Shown piece by piece: positions 16,953-25,900 of a DNA stretch of 64,000 nt. Within the stretch, counting starts at the first letter, position 1, and the number at the start of each line of letters is the position of its first letter. This stretch comes from an uncultured Subdoligranulum sp. (GTDB taxonomy: Bacteria > Bacillota > Clostridia > Oscillospirales > Ruminococcaceae): assembly GCF_963931595.1 (NCBI RefSeq), contig NZ_OZ007030.1:1728481-1792480 (forward strand), in the 5' to 3' direction. Both the position numbers and the translations under genes were made by a program. The notes under the pieces are model-generated. The model was not told where the DNA came from. It was given only the letters and a program-made list of their open reading frames with translations, and made no database searches.

Positions 16953-17944
16953 AAGTCAGTGTCATTATCCCCTGTTACCGTGCCGAGGCCACTTTGCGCC
17001 GGGCGGTGGCCAGCGCGCTGGAAGGCGCCCCCGCCGACCTGCAGCTGCTGCTGGTGGAGGACGGCAGTCCCGACGGGACGGGTGCCCTCTGCGACCAGCT
17101 GGCCGCCGGGGATGCCCGCATCACCGCCCTGCACCGGCCCAACGGCGGCGCCGGCGCGGCCCGCAACACCGGCCTGGAAGCTGCCCAGGGGGACTGGGTG
17201 CTCTTTCTGGACGCCGACGATGAACTGCTGCCCGGCCTCTGGGCGGCACTGGACGCCCTGCCCGTCACCGACGAGGCGATGATCCTCTTCGGTTTGCAGC
17301 GGGCCAGCACCGGCGAATCGGTCACGGTAGCCCCCCTGGCCGAGGGCCGGTACGAGGGCCTGGCCGCCCTGGAGCCCCGCCTTTCGGCGCTGCTGTTCGA
17401 CACCGGACTGCTGGCGGCCCCCTACCCCAAACTGTTCCGCCGCTCCGCCATCGGGGCGCTGCGCTTTGACGAAAACCTCAAAATCAACGAGGATGTCCTT
17501 TTTAACATACTTTTTTTACAAAAAACGACTGCCATTTATTGCCTGCGTGGTGTATACTATAAGCAAAATGATGTGGGCAGCGGCAGTTTGTCCCGCTCCC
17601 TGCGGGGCGATCTGCTGGACGCCGAGGCGGTGACCCGCCCGGCCCTGGAAGTACTGCTGCGGCAGAACGGTCTGGACCCGGCGCCCTATCTGTATACCAG
17701 CCGGGTGCGGGCCTGCCTCAACCAGTACGGTCTGCTCACCGGCTGCCGGGGCAGCCTGTCCTTCGGGGCACGCCGGGCACTGTTCGCCCGCATCCTTAAA
17801 GACCGGGATGCCCGCGCCGCCCTCACCGCGCGGCTGCGCCGGGACCCCAACCGCCTGCTGGCCATTCCCTACCGCATCGGCGTGGCCTGCCGCTGGCCGG
17901 GCTTTCTGGCCGCCTACACACTGGCCAAACAACGATTTCTGTGA
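16949..17944 (+). CDS. Glycosyltransferase family 2
   Basis: The GTG at 16949 overlaps the upstream TGA and follows GCAGGAGGA; 331 residues. The GT-A domain shows VSVIIPCYRAEATLRRA, LLVEDGSPDGTG and LFLDADDELLPG. A short AT-rich patch at about 17500-17565 (coding FNILFLQKTTAIYC) departs from the GC-rich neighbourhood but the frame stays intact. The C-terminus ends in a basic, hydrophobic stretch that may touch the membrane. Confidence 0.87.
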   Translation: MKVSVIIPCYRAEATLRRAVASALEGAPADLQLLLVEDGSPDGTGALCDQLAAGDARITALHRPNGGAGAARNTGLEAAQGDWVLFLDADDELLPGLWAALDALPVTDEAMILFGLQRASTGESVTVAPLAEGRYEGLAALEPRLSALLFDTGLLAAPYPKLFRRSAIGALRFDENLKINEDVLFNILFLQKTTAIYCLRGVYYKQNDVGSGSLSRSLRGDLLDAEAVTRPALEVLLRQNGLDPAPYLYTSRVRACLNQYGLLTGCRGSLSFGARRALFARILKDRDARAALTARLRRDPNRLLAIPYRIGVACRWPGFLAAYTLAKQRFL

Positions 17945-17958
17945 CCAAGGAGCACCCC

Positions 17959-18987
17959 ATGGGCAAATCCCCCACAATCAGCATCGTCTCCACCGTGTAC
18001 AACACACAGCCCTTCCTGGAACAGGCTGTGCGCAGTATTCTGGCCCAGACCTTCCCGGATTTTGAGCTGCTGCTCATCGACGACGGCAGCTCGGACGATT
18101 CGGGACGTATTTGTGACGCGCTGGCGGCGGAGGATGCCCGCATCCGGGTGTTCCACCAGGCCAACGGAGGTCCTGCCAGCGCCCGCAACAAGGGGCTGGA
18201 CAACGCCCGCGGCCGCTACATCGGGTTTGTGGATTCCGACGATGTCATCGAGCCCACCATGTACGAGGTGCTCTACCGGGCCGTGCAGGCGCCCGGCGTG
18301 CGGCTGGCCGCCTGCAGCGGCGACTGCATCGACGAGGCCGGCCGTCCCCTGCCGGGACGGCGGGTGGCCATCCGGGAGCACGGCATCCGCCCCGCCGAGG
18401 AACTGCTGCTGGAAACTTTCCAGACCGGCAGCTACTACGGGCCGCTGAGCTGGAACAAGCTGTTTGATCTGCGGCTGTTCCGGGACAAGGGCATCCACTA
18501 CGATGAAACGATGCTCTTCGGGGATGACGCCAGCGTGCTGCACCGCGTCTTTGAGGGCGAGCAGTGCAACTGCCTGCCCGACATTCTGTATCATTACCGC
18601 ACCCGCGCCGGGCAGATCACCAGCACCGCCACCTTTTCGCCACGCAAGCTGGACGATCTGCGGATGTACTGGGACTGGCTGCAATACTTTGCCAGCCGTC
18701 CGGGGCGGGAGGAATACCGCCGATGGGCCACCGTATGGTACTGGCGGGTGTTTTATCAGTTCTGGTGCCAGTCCGGCGCAGCCGGAAACCTGGCCGAACT
18801 GAAACCGAAATTCAAGGCCCACAAAAAGCATCTGGACGCCGTACTGCCGGACCTTGTGCGCAGCTCCCTGCTGCCCGCCGGTGAAAAGCTGCGTGCCGTC
18901 TTGTTTTGCGCCAACCCCGGTGCGCTGTATGCCGCAGCCTCCGCCTGGGGACGCCTGGCCGCAAAAAGAGGAAGGGGAATTGATTGA
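17959..18987 (+). CDS. Glycosyltransferase family 2
   Basis: ATG 17959, 6 bases behind AAGGAG, is chosen over the in-frame GTG at 17941, which would leave no ribosome site; 342 residues. Motifs are ISIVSTVYNTQPFLEQA, LLIDDGSSDDSG, ANGGPASARNKGLDN and GFVDSDDVIEP, all typical of WcaA-like GT2 enzymes, then SWNKLFDLRLF and YHYRTRAGQ of the acceptor half. It is closely related in layout to the next gene, which suggests a past duplication. Confidence 0.9.
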   Translation: MGKSPTISIVSTVYNTQPFLEQAVRSILAQTFPDFELLLIDDGSSDDSGRICDALAAEDARIRVFHQANGGPASARNKGLDNARGRYIGFVDSDDVIEPTMYEVLYRAVQAPGVRLAACSGDCIDEAGRPLPGRRVAIREHGIRPAEELLLETFQTGSYYGPLSWNKLFDLRLFRDKGIHYDETMLFGDDASVLHRVFEGEQCNCLPDILYHYRTRAGQITSTATFSPRKLDDLRMYWDWLQYFASRPGREEYRRWATVWYWRVFYQFWCQSGAAGNLAELKPKFKAHKKHLDAVLPDLVRSSLLPAGEKLRAVLFCANPGALYAAASAWGRLAAKRGRGID

Positions 18988-19967
18988 TGGAGCGTATTGC
19001 AATCAGCGTGATCGTACCGATCTACAACACCAAAAAGTATCTGGAGGAATGCCTGGACAGCATTCTGGCCCAGGATTTCCAGGAACCCTATGAGGTGTTG
19101 CTGGTGGACGACGGTTCCACCGACGGCTGCTCCGACATCTGCGACGCCTACGCCGCCAGGGACAGCCGTGTGCGGGTCTTCCACCAGGAGAATCAGGGCC
19201 TTTCCGCCGCGCGCAACACCGGCATTGATGCCGCCCACGGCCGCTACTACGCCTTTGTGGATTCCGACGACGTGGTGCTGCCCGCCTACCTGCGCACGCT
19301 GTACAATGCCTGCGAGGAGCACGACGCCTATATGGCCCTGTGCGCCGTGGAGGATGTGCAGGAAAACGGCGAGAGCTGCGTGCCGCCCCACTCCACCCAT
19401 CCCGCCCAGGAGGGTGTTTTCTGCGGCAAGGACCTGCTGAACGAGTTCTACACCCCCAACGGCACCGTCTACACCGTGGCGTGGAACAAGCTCTACCGCG
19501 CCGAGGTGTGGAAGCTGCTGCATTATCCCGAAGGCCGCCTGCACGAGGACGACTTTGTGGCCCACCGCCTGTTCTGGCGCTGCGACAAGGTGGTCTGTGT
19601 GGACACCATTCTCTACCATTACCGGCTGAGCAGCGGCAGCATCTGCCGTTCCTCCATCAAGCCGGAGGCCTTCGATGCCGTGGACGGTCTGGCGGACCGC
19701 TACCGCTTCTATGTGGAGAACAACGCCGACCGATCGGTGATCGATTCCGCCTATGCGGCCTGCTGGCGGCGGTATCTGTTCCTCTGCGCCAAGGTGCGGC
19801 AGAACCCCACCCCCCAGCTGGTGAAGGCCATCAGCAAGGAGCAGTTCCTCATGCAAGGGCTCATCAGCTACCTGCCCAACTGCCGCCACATGAAGATGAC
19901 CGAGAAACTTTCGGCCGCGCGCTGGTCCATGATGAGCGCCGAGAGCCTTTGCCCCATCAAGAAGTAA
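18987..19967 (+). CDS. Glycosyltransferase family 2
   Basis: ATG 18987 shares its first base with the preceding TGA and follows GAGGAAGGGG; 326 residues. GT2 motifs: ISVIVPIYNTKKYLEECL, LLVDDGSTDGCSD, NQGLSAARNTGIDAA and AFVDSDDVVLP; the acceptor half has AWNKLYRAEVW and YHYRLSSGS. It is a predicted cytosolic sugar transferase of the same surface-glycan pathway. Confidence 0.9.
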   Translation: MERIAISVIVPIYNTKKYLEECLDSILAQDFQEPYEVLLVDDGSTDGCSDICDAYAARDSRVRVFHQENQGLSAARNTGIDAAHGRYYAFVDSDDVVLPAYLRTLYNACEEHDAYMALCAVEDVQENGESCVPPHSTHPAQEGVFCGKDLLNEFYTPNGTVYTVAWNKLYRAEVWKLLHYPEGRLHEDDFVAHRLFWRCDKVVCVDTILYHYRLSSGSICRSSIKPEAFDAVDGLADRYRFYVENNADRSVIDSAYAACWRRYLFLCAKVRQNPTPQLVKAISKEQFLMQGLISYLPNCRHMKMTEKLSAARWSMMSAESLCPIKK

Positions 19968-20012
19968 AGATGCCCGGTTTGCGGGCAAATCCATCACAGA
20001 AGGAGCCGACCG

Positions 20013-21248
20013 TTGGCCATCCTGAGACCCGATAAAGACAAGGAAAAGAACAAGCGTCCCCGCGTGCTGCTGGTGCCGCCCCCCGATCTGCCGGTTCCGG
20101 CGGTGCAGGGCGGCGCCGTGGAGACCCTTCTGACCCATCTGATCCGCGAAAACGAGCGGGAGGGCCAGCTGGATCTGCTCTGCACCAGCGTTCCCGACGA
20201 AGCCGCCCGCCGCGCCGCCGAGGGACTTAAGCACACCAAGATGCTCTATATTCCCCGGCCCCACGGCCATCGCCGGTACTGGCCCATGGTGTTTGTGGAG
20301 CGCTGCCTGGGCATTGCGGCCCCCTACGACCCCTGGTACCAGAAGGTACAGCTCTCGCTGGCGCTGGAGCCCCCCGGCCCCGACCTCATCGTGGCGGAGG
20401 GTGGCAACCTGACCCAGTGCAGCGCTATCAGCCGGATGTTCGGCCGCAAGCGGTGCCTGGCCCATCTTCACGGGCAGACCGCCTGCAGCCCCGTCATGGA
20501 CACCATCTACGGCGGCATTCTGGCGCTGAGCGAATTCATCCGGGAAGACTATCTCAAGACCAGCACGCTGGACCCCAAGCGCGCCTATATCTGGTACAAC
20601 TGTGTGGACACCAAACGGTTCCGCCCCGGTCCCCCGCCGCTGGCGCTGCGCACCCGGCTGGGCTTCGGTGACCGGGACTTTGTGGTGCTCTTCTGCGGGC
20701 GCCTCGACCCCGACAAGGGCATCCACAAGCTGATGGAGGCCCTGGCCCTGCTGCCGGTGCCCCAGATCAAACTGCTGATCGTGGGCAGTCCCTTCTTCGG
20801 CCGCACCCAGCAGAGCAGCTTCCTGCGCCGGCTGGAACAGCAGGCCCGCGCCCTGGGCAACCGGGTCCAGTTCACCGGCTACATCCCCAACGAGGACCTG
20901 CCCGACTACTACCGGCTGGCCGATCTGGTCTGTGTGCCCACCCTGGTGGAGGAGGCCGCCGGTCTGGTGGCCGTGGAGGCCATGGCCTGCGGCCGCCCCG
21001 TGCTGGCCACCCGCAGCGGCGGCATGCCGGAGTACCTGGAAGGCAGCCAGGCCGTGCTGGTGGAACGGGGCGACAACATCGCCGACCAGCTGGCCTGGAG
21101 CATCCGCATGCTCTATGAACACCCCGCCCTCTGTGCCGAGATGGGCGCCGCCGGGACCAAGCGGGCGCAGGATTTCTCGGTGGAGCGGTATTACAAGGAA
21201 TTTGTCCGCATCGTGCAGGATGTACTGCAGAACGGAGGTGCCCTATGA
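20013..21248 (+). CDS. Glycosyltransferase family 4, TTG start
   Basis: TTG 20013 lies 8 bases behind AGAAGGAG and gives 411 residues; no ATG nearby fits better. The N-terminal VPPPDLPVPAVQGGAVET is a classic GT4 acceptor-domain start, followed by LFCGRLDPDKGIHKL, FTGYIPNEDLPDYY and EEAAGLVAVEAMACGRPV with TRSGGMPEYL (donor site). A 45-base gap separates it from the preceding gene, the widest in the array. It overlaps the next gene by 4 bases. Confidence 0.9.
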   Translation: MAILRPDKDKEKNKRPRVLLVPPPDLPVPAVQGGAVETLLTHLIRENEREGQLDLLCTSVPDEAARRAAEGLKHTKMLYIPRPHGHRRYWPMVFVERCLGIAAPYDPWYQKVQLSLALEPPGPDLIVAEGGNLTQCSAISRMFGRKRCLAHLHGQTACSPVMDTIYGGILALSEFIREDYLKTSTLDPKRAYIWYNCVDTKRFRPGPPPLALRTRLGFGDRDFVVLFCGRLDPDKGIHKLMEALALLPVPQIKLLIVGSPFFGRTQQSSFLRRLEQQARALGNRVQFTGYIPNEDLPDYYRLADLVCVPTLVEEAAGLVAVEAMACGRPVLATRSGGMPEYLEGSQAVLVERGDNIADQLAWSIRMLYEHPALCAEMGAAGTKRAQDFSVERYYKEFVRIVQDVLQNGGAL

Positions 21249-22306
21249 GCCAGGCTGCGATCTGCGTTGTGGTGCCGGTCTACCGCGCCGAGGCCACCCT
21301 GGACCGCTGTGTGCAGAGCATTCTCTCCCAGCAGGTGGAGGGCGGTGTCCGCTGCGTATTGGTGGACGACGGCAGCCCCGATGCCTGCGGCGCCATGTGC
21401 GACGGCTGGGCCGCCCGGGACGACCGGGTACAGGTCATCCACCAGGATGACTGCGGTGTGTCCAGCGCCCGCAACGCGGGGATGGCCGCCGCTGACAGCA
21501 AATATCTGGTTTTCCTGGACTCCGACGATGCGCTGCGCCCCGGCGCCCTGCAGGCCGCTCTGGACGCCCAGAACGCTGCCCCCGGGGATTTTATCCTGTG
21601 GCACTACACCACCCGCCAGGAGGACGAAACCCCCGTTTGCAGCGAGGCTTCGCCCCGTCCCCGGCAGGCGCTGGCCTCCCTCTGGCTGGACTGTCTGCTG
21701 GCCATGCCCTGGAACAAGCTCTACCGCACCGACCTGGCACAGCGGGTAAAGTTCAACACGCAGTATACTTTGGGTGAAGATTTACAATTTGTACTGGATT
21801 ACATCGCCCTGCTGGCCGCTGAGACCCCGGATTTTGCCTACCGGGTGGTGGAAAGTCCGCTGACCTTCTACGATTGCAGCCGCACCGGCACGCTGTCCAC
21901 CAAGTACCACGCCAACTACTGCGAGATCTGGCCCCAGCATTTTGCCAAGCTGAACGCTGCCTGCCAGGCCGCCCGGTGTCCGGCGGAGGACCTGCGCCAG
22001 CTGCACCGCGCCGAACTGACGGTCTTTGCGGAAGGGGTGGCGGACATCCTGCGCCGTGACCCGGCCCCTTTGTCCGGCATCCGCCAGGACAAGGCCGCCG
22101 CCGCACTGCGCACCCCCTGGCTGCGGGCTTTGCTGGACCAGATGCGCGCCGAGCGCTGCTACAGCGCCTACTATCTCCCCTGCCGCTGGCGCAGCACCCG
22201 GCTGGTGTATGCCCTGGCGGAAGCCAAGCGCACCGGTTCGCCGCTGTACGGCAAACTGGACTGGGCCGGCTACTACCTGCTGCTGGGCCGCCTGAGCCGC
22301 AGCTGA
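21245..22306 (+). CDS. Glycosyltransferase family 2, last of the array
   Basis: A 353-residue protein starting in an ATGA overlap, behind GGAGGTG. GT2 motifs: ICVVVPVYRAEATLDRCV, VLVDDGSPDACGA, VSSARNAGMAAA and VFLDSDDALRPG; MPWNKLYRTDL marks the acceptor half. The short stretch around 21763-21790 is AT-rich but in frame. It ends the nine-gene glycosyltransferase array; a terminator follows 22 bases later. Confidence 0.9.
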   Translation: MSQAAICVVVPVYRAEATLDRCVQSILSQQVEGGVRCVLVDDGSPDACGAMCDGWAARDDRVQVIHQDDCGVSSARNAGMAAADSKYLVFLDSDDALRPGALQAALDAQNAAPGDFILWHYTTRQEDETPVCSEASPRPRQALASLWLDCLLAMPWNKLYRTDLAQRVKFNTQYTLGEDLQFVLDYIALLAAETPDFAYRVVESPLTFYDCSRTGTLSTKYHANYCEIWPQHFAKLNAACQAARCPAEDLRQLHRAELTVFAEGVADILRRDPAPLSGIRQDKAAAALRTPWLRALLDQMRAERCYSAYYLPCRWRSTRLVYALAEAKRTGSPLYGKLDWAGYYLLLGRLSRS

Positions 22307-22327
22307 ACACTCCCCTTACAACCAATC

Positions 22328-22361
22328 ACGCCCTTGCCGTTTGCGCGGCAGGGGCGTTTTG
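22328..22361 (+). terminator. Terminator of the PPK2-glycosyltransferase operon
   Basis: A 12-bp stem (one G-U) with a 6-base loop, followed by TTTT. Confidence 0.8.
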
Positions 22362-22370
22362 CGTATGGGC

Positions 22371-22409
22371 ATAAAAATGCCCCACCGTCCGGAGCAGAAA
22401 ACGGTGGGG
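22371..22409 (-). terminator. Terminator for the minus strand (pflA and the candidate small RNA)
   Basis: A 9-bp stem (CCCCACCGT pairing with ACGGTGGGG) followed on the minus strand by CATTTTTAT. It would end both read-through from pflA and the candidate RNA that starts near 22541. Confidence 0.8.
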
Positions 22410-22522
22410 TTGGCAGCAGACCGCTTACAAAGCGCAGAGCAAGACGCCAAAACGGAGGCGCGGTCCGCAAGGTTCAGAAGCCCGGTCCGGCAGAGGCGCG
22501 CCGGTGGCTTCAGGTTGGTTAT

Positions 22523-22540
22523 GGTTAGTTATTTCTAACC
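22523..22540 (-). promoter_or_regulatory. Inverted repeat at the start of the candidate small RNA
   Basis: GGTTAG-N6-CTAACC, 8 bases after the -10 box. The same layout (RGTTAG-N6-CTAACY) occurs at the pflB promoter (25908-25925). It could be an operator or a 5' RNA stem-loop. Confidence 0.65.
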
Positions 22541-22548
22541 ACGTGTAT

Positions 22549-22577
22549 ACTCTACCATAAAACCAGGAATTTGTCAA
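22549..22577 (-). promoter_or_regulatory. Promoter of the candidate small RNA
   Basis: Minus strand: consensus TTGACA (22572-22577), 17-base spacer, TAGAGT (22549-22554). Confidence 0.65.
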
Positions 22578-22599
22578 CCATATAACGAAATTTTTTCGG

Positions 22600-23367
22600 T
22601 CATTCCTGGGGAGCGTCGGGGTAGTCCCGCACATGCAGAAGGTCTTCCGCCGTGCTGACTTCCTCCTCGGTGGGCACCCGCACGCCGTCCAGCGGGTACG
22701 GAATGCCCAGGTTCTGCCACTTGAACAGGCCCAGGGTATGGTAGGGCAGAATCTCCACACGGCGCACCGTGGGCAGCGTCTTGATGAAGGCGTCCAGCTG
22801 CCGCAGTCCGTCGGCGTCATCGGTCAGGCCCGGCACCAGCACATGGCGGATCCACAGCGGCACGCCGTGGTCGGCCACATACCGGGCCATGGCCAGAATG
22901 TTCTGGTTGGTGTGGCCGGTGAGCGCCTTGTGCTTATCGTCGTCGATCTCCTTGAGGTCGAGGATCACCAGGCTGGTGTTTTCCAGCATAGCGTCAAACC
23001 GGCGCATCCAGTCGGCATTGTCCGGCGCAAAGGGCTGGCCGCTGGTGTCCAGCGCCGTGTGGACGCCCTTGGCCCGGGCCAGGCGGAACACCTCGCTGAC
23101 GAAATCCATCTGGAGCAGCGGTTCCCCGCCGCTGATGGTCAGGCCGCCGTTGTCCCGCCAGTAGTTGCGGTAGCGCAGGGCTGCCGCAAAGGCCTCCTGG
23201 GGCGTTTTTTCGGTGTCCCGGGTGAAGGCCCAGGTCTCGGGGTTGTGGCAGTACTGGCACCGCATGGCGCAGCCCTGCAAAAAGATGATATACCGTACCC
23301 CCGGCCCGTCCACCAGGCCGAAGGTCTCCACCGAGTGGACGTATCCCTTGCATTCTTGTTGTGACAT
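22600..23367 (-). CDS. pflA: Pyruvate formate-lyase activating enzyme (radical SAM)
   Basis: A 255-residue protein, normal length. It uses S-adenosylmethionine and a 4Fe-4S cluster to install the glycyl radical on pyruvate formate-lyase. The radical-SAM cluster motif is C-x3-C-x2-C in GCAMRCQYCHNPETW (about residues 31-45), followed by TISGGEPLLQ. An AAAAGGAGCC site precedes the ATG. It lies 74 bases downstream of pflB, separated by a terminator-like hairpin. Confidence 0.95.
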   Translation of the reverse strand: MSQQECKGYVHSVETFGLVDGPGVRYIIFLQGCAMRCQYCHNPETWAFTRDTEKTPQEAFAAALRYRNYWRDNGGLTISGGEPLLQMDFVSEVFRLARAKGVHTALDTSGQPFAPDNADWMRRFDAMLENTSLVILDLKEIDDDKHKALTGHTNQNILAMARYVADHGVPLWIRHVLVPGLTDDADGLRQLDAFIKTLPTVRRVEILPYHTLGLFKWQNLGIPYPLDGVRVPTEEEVSTAEDLLHVRDYPDAPQE

Positions 23368-23383
23368 CTTGGTTGGCTCCTTT

Positions 23384-23422
23384 TACAAAAAGATCCGCGG
23401 CCACAGGGCAGCCGCGGATCTT
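23384..23422 (-). terminator. Intrinsic terminator-like hairpin between pflB and pflA
   Basis: A 12-bp stem with a 9-base loop, followed on the minus strand by CTTTTTG. As pflA has no obvious promoter of its own, partial read-through would give less activase than lyase. Confidence 0.75.
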
Positions 23423-23441
23423 GGTACATCAATTCAGCTGA

Positions 23442-25694
23442 TTACAGCACCTTGTGGCAGGTACGGGCAATGACATCCAGCTGCTGCTCGCGGGTCAGGT
23501 CGATGAACTTGACCGCGTAGCCGGAAACACGGATGGTGAAGTTGGCGTACTCTTCCTTCTCGGGATGCTCCATGGCGTCGATCAGCTTCTCCTTGCCGAA
23601 GACGTTGACGTTCAGGTGATGGGCACCCTGATCGAAGTAGCCGTCCATGACCTGGACCAGGTTCACCACACGCTCCTGCTCGCTGTGACCCAGGGCGTCG
23701 GGGCTGATGGTCTGGGTGTTGGAAATGCCGTCCAGCGCCCAGTGGTAGGGCAGCTTGGCCACCGAGTTCAGGCTGGCCAGCAGGCCGTGGGTCTCGGCAC
23801 CATAGCTGGGGTTGCCGCCGGGGGCAAACGGAGTGTATGCCTTGCGGCCGTCCGGCATGGCGCCGGTGGCCTTGCCGTACACCACGTTGGAGGTGATGGT
23901 CAGGATGGAGGTGGTGGGCTCGGAATTACGGTAGGTGTGGCGGCGCTTGATCTTCTCAATGAAGGTGCGCAGCAGATTCACCGCGATGTCGTCGGCGCGG
24001 TCATCGTCGTTGCCGTACTTGGGGAAGTCGCCCTCGATCTCGTAGTCGGTGACCAGGCCCTGCTCATTGCGGATGCACTTGACCTTGGCGTACTTGATGG
24101 CGCTCAGGGAGTCCACCACATGGCTGAAGCCCGCAATGCCGGTGGCAAAGGTGCGGCGCACGTCGGTGTCGATGAGGGCCATCTCGGCGGCTTCGTAGTA
24201 GTACTTGTCGTGCATATACTGGATGAGGTTCAGGATGTTGACGTACAGACCGGCCAGCCAGTCCATCATCACATCATACTTCCGGATGACCTCGTCGTAG
24301 TCCAGATACTCGCTGGTGATGGGCGCGTAGTGGGGACCCACCTGCTCGCCCAGCTTCTCGTCCACGCCGCCGTTGATGGCGTACAGCAGGCACTTGGCCA
24401 GGTTGGCGCGGGCGCCGAAGAACTGCATCTCCTTGCCGGTCTGGGTGGCAGACACGCAGCAGCAGATGGAGTAGTCATCGCCCCAGACCGGCTTCATGAC
24501 ATCGTCGTTCTCATACTGGACCGAGGAGGTCTTGATGGAGATGCGGGCGGCGTAGTCCTTGAAGGTCTTGGGCAGGGCGGAAGAATAGAGCACCGTGATG
24601 TTGGGTTCCGGCGCGGGGCCCATGTTCTCCAGCGTGTGCAGGAAGCGGAAGTCGGTCTTGGTGACCATGGAACGGCCATCCATACCGATGCCGGCCACTT
24701 CCAGGGTGGCCCAGACGGGGTCGCCGCTGAACAGCTGGTTGTAGCTGGGGATGCGGGCAAACTTGACCATGCGGAACTTCATGACCAGATGGTCGATGAG
24801 CTCCTGGGCCTGCTCCTCGGTGAGAATACCGCGCTCCAGGTCACGCTGGATGTAGATATCCAGGAAGGTGGAGACACGGCCCACGCTCATGGCCGCGCCG
24901 TTCTGGGTCTTGATGGCGGCCAGGTAGCCGAAGTAGAGCCACTGGACCGCTTCCTTGGCGTTGGCGGCGGGCTGGGAAATGTCGTAGCCGTAGGCGGCGG
25001 CCATCTCCTTCATGCCCTTGAGGGCGTTGATCTGCAGGGCCAGCTCCTCACGCTGACGGATCACATCGTCCAGCATGGTGCCGTCGCCGCAGTTGGCGAA
25101 GTCGTTCTGCTTTTCCTTGATCAGGAAGTCGATGCCGTACAGCGCCACGCGGCGGTAGTCGCCCACGATGCGGCCGCGGCCGTAGGTGTCGGGCAGACCG
25201 GTGACGATGTGGCTGTGGCGGGCCTTGCGCATCTCGGGGGTATAGGCATCAAACACCGCCTGATTGTGGGTGCGGGTGTATTGGGTGAAGATCTCATGCA
25301 GCTTGGGGCTGGGCGTGTAGCCGTAGGTGGTGCAGGCCTGCTCCGCCATCTTGATGCCGCCGTAGGGCATGAAGGCGCGCTTCAGGGGCTTGTCGGTCTG
25401 CAGGCCGACGATCTGCTCCAGGTCCTTCAGTTCGGGGTCGATATAGCCGGGGCCGTAGGCCGTCAGGCCGGAAACCACCTCGGTCTCCATATCCAGAACG
25501 CCGCCCTTGGCACGCTCCTCCTTCTGCAGGACCTGCAAAGCGCCCCACAGCTTGTTGGTTGCCTCGGTCGGGCCGGCGAGGAAGCTCTCGTCGCCGTCGT
25601 AGGGTTTATAGTTCTTCTGAATGAAGTCACGGGTGTTGACTTCTTCCTTCCAGATGCGGCCTTCAAAGCCTTCCCACTGCTTGAAATCTGTCAT
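23442..25694 (-). CDS. pflB: Formate C-acetyltransferase (pyruvate formate-lyase)
   Basis: ATG 25694, 6 bases behind AAGGAG, gives 750 residues, normal for PFL. The glycyl-radical enzyme cleaves pyruvate with CoA to acetyl-CoA and formate in anaerobic metabolism. The catalytic Cys pair lies in [13 protein letters not shown], preceded by one extra Cys compared with the usual A-C-C-V-S. The C-terminal glycyl-radical motif is RVSGYAVKF, about 25 residues before the end. Paired with pflA. Upstream lies a 325-base region with two or three promoters and a structured leader. Confidence 0.96.
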   Translation of the reverse strand: MTDFKQWEGFEGRIWKEEVNTRDFIQKNYKPYDGDESFLAGPTEATNKLWGALQVLQKEERAKGGVLDMETEVVSGLTAYGPGYIDPELKDLEQIVGLQTDKPLKRAFMPYGGIKMAEQACTTYGYTPSPKLHEIFTQYTRTHNQAVFDAYTPEMRKARHSHIVTGLPDTYGRGRIVGDYRRVALYGIDFLIKEKQNDFANCGDGTMLDDVIRQREELALQINALKGMKEMAAAYGYDISQPAANAKEAVQWLYFGYLAAIKTQNGAAMSVGRVSTFLDIYIQRDLERGILTEEQAQELIDHLVMKFRMVKFARIPSYNQLFSGDPVWATLEVAGIGMDGRSMVTKTDFRFLHTLENMGPAPEPNITVLYSSALPKTFKDYAARISIKTSSVQYENDDVMKPVWGDDYSICCCVSATQTGKEMQFFGARANLAKCLLYAINGGVDEKLGEQVGPHYAPITSEYLDYDEVIRKYDVMMDWLAGLYVNILNLIQYMHDKYYYEAAEMALIDTDVRRTFATGIAGFSHVVDSLSAIKYAKVKCIRNEQGLVTDYEIEGDFPKYGNDDDRADDIAVNLLRTFIEKIKRRHTYRNSEPTTSILTITSNVVYGKATGAMPDGRKAYTPFAPGGNPSYGAETHGLLASLNSVAKLPYHWALDGISNTQTISPDALGHSEQERVVNLVQVMDGYFDQGAHHLNVNVFGKEKLIDAMEHPEKEEYANFTIRVSGYAVKFIDLTREQQLDVIARTCHKVL

Positions 25695-25746
25695 AACGTA
25701 CTCCTTCTGTTGGTCACTGTCCATATGTGGTGTATGCGCAGATATT

Positions 25747-25774
25747 ATGATACCATATCTGCAAAAAAACGCAA
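25747..25774 (-). promoter_or_regulatory. Proximal pflB promoter (P2)
   Basis: Minus strand: TTGCGT (25769-25774), 16-base spacer ending TGG, TATCAT (25747-25752). The extended -10 (TGGTATCAT) and the whole 30-base layout recur upstream of the membrane-protein gene at 26020-27240. Confidence 0.55.
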
Positions 25775-25856
25775 GTGGTAATTTGCCAATTTCCGGCAGG
25801 CATTGCCCTCCCGTTTTTTATATCATACCAATATTCTATAGTTTTGTATGTTGTCA

Positions 25857-25900
25857 GGGCAACGTTTTTGCCCCTCGGATGCCATGGCTGAATCCGGAGG
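25857..25900 (-). other. Two stem-loops in the long pflB leader
   Basis: A hairpin at 25873-25900 (8-9-bp outer stem around a GCCATGGC core) is followed on the minus strand by a second with GGGCAA/TTGCCC arms (25857-25873). They lie in the ~230-nt leader made from the distal promoter. No known riboswitch was recognised. Confidence 0.5.

Larger units (their letters stand above)
22371..22541 (-). ncRNA. Candidate structured small RNA, about 170 nt
   Basis: The region between the glycosyltransferase array and pflA has no credible ORF but has a full transcription signal set on the minus strand: TTGACA/TAGAGT promoter (22549-22577) and an intrinsic terminator (22371-22409). The predicted transcript folds into a 5' hairpin (22523-22540), a hairpin closed by GAAGCC/GGCTTC (22477-22482 with 22506-22511) with an inner CCGGC stem, a 9-bp helix (22416-22424 with 22460-22468) enclosing two small hairpins, and the terminator stem. 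I do not recognise an Rfam family; 6S-like or pfl-linked regulatory RNA are both possible. Confidence 0.5.

Noticed and set aside
17500..17565. AT-rich island with a TATACT box inside a GT2 gene, seen as a possible internal promoter
   Set aside because: No -35 at a proper distance, and the codons make a normal GT2 segment; kept as an oddity of composition only.
21763..21790. AT-rich patch with GTATACT in the last GT2 gene
   Set aside because: No matching -35, and the reading frame is intact and conserved in type.
22371..22541. SRP RNA or tmRNA identity for the candidate small RNA
   Set aside because: The conserved SRP apical loop and the tmRNA acceptor/TPsiC-like ends are not present.
22328..22600. 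Possible small protein-coding genes in the gap before pflA
   Set aside because: The short frames lack ribosome sites and are rich in Arg/Gly from GC content; the transcription signals and folding fit an RNA better.
23454..25781. Very long plus-strand open frame opposite pflB
   Set aside because: Gly/Val/Gln-rich translation typical of antisense to a highly expressed GC-rich gene. pflB itself is unmistakable.
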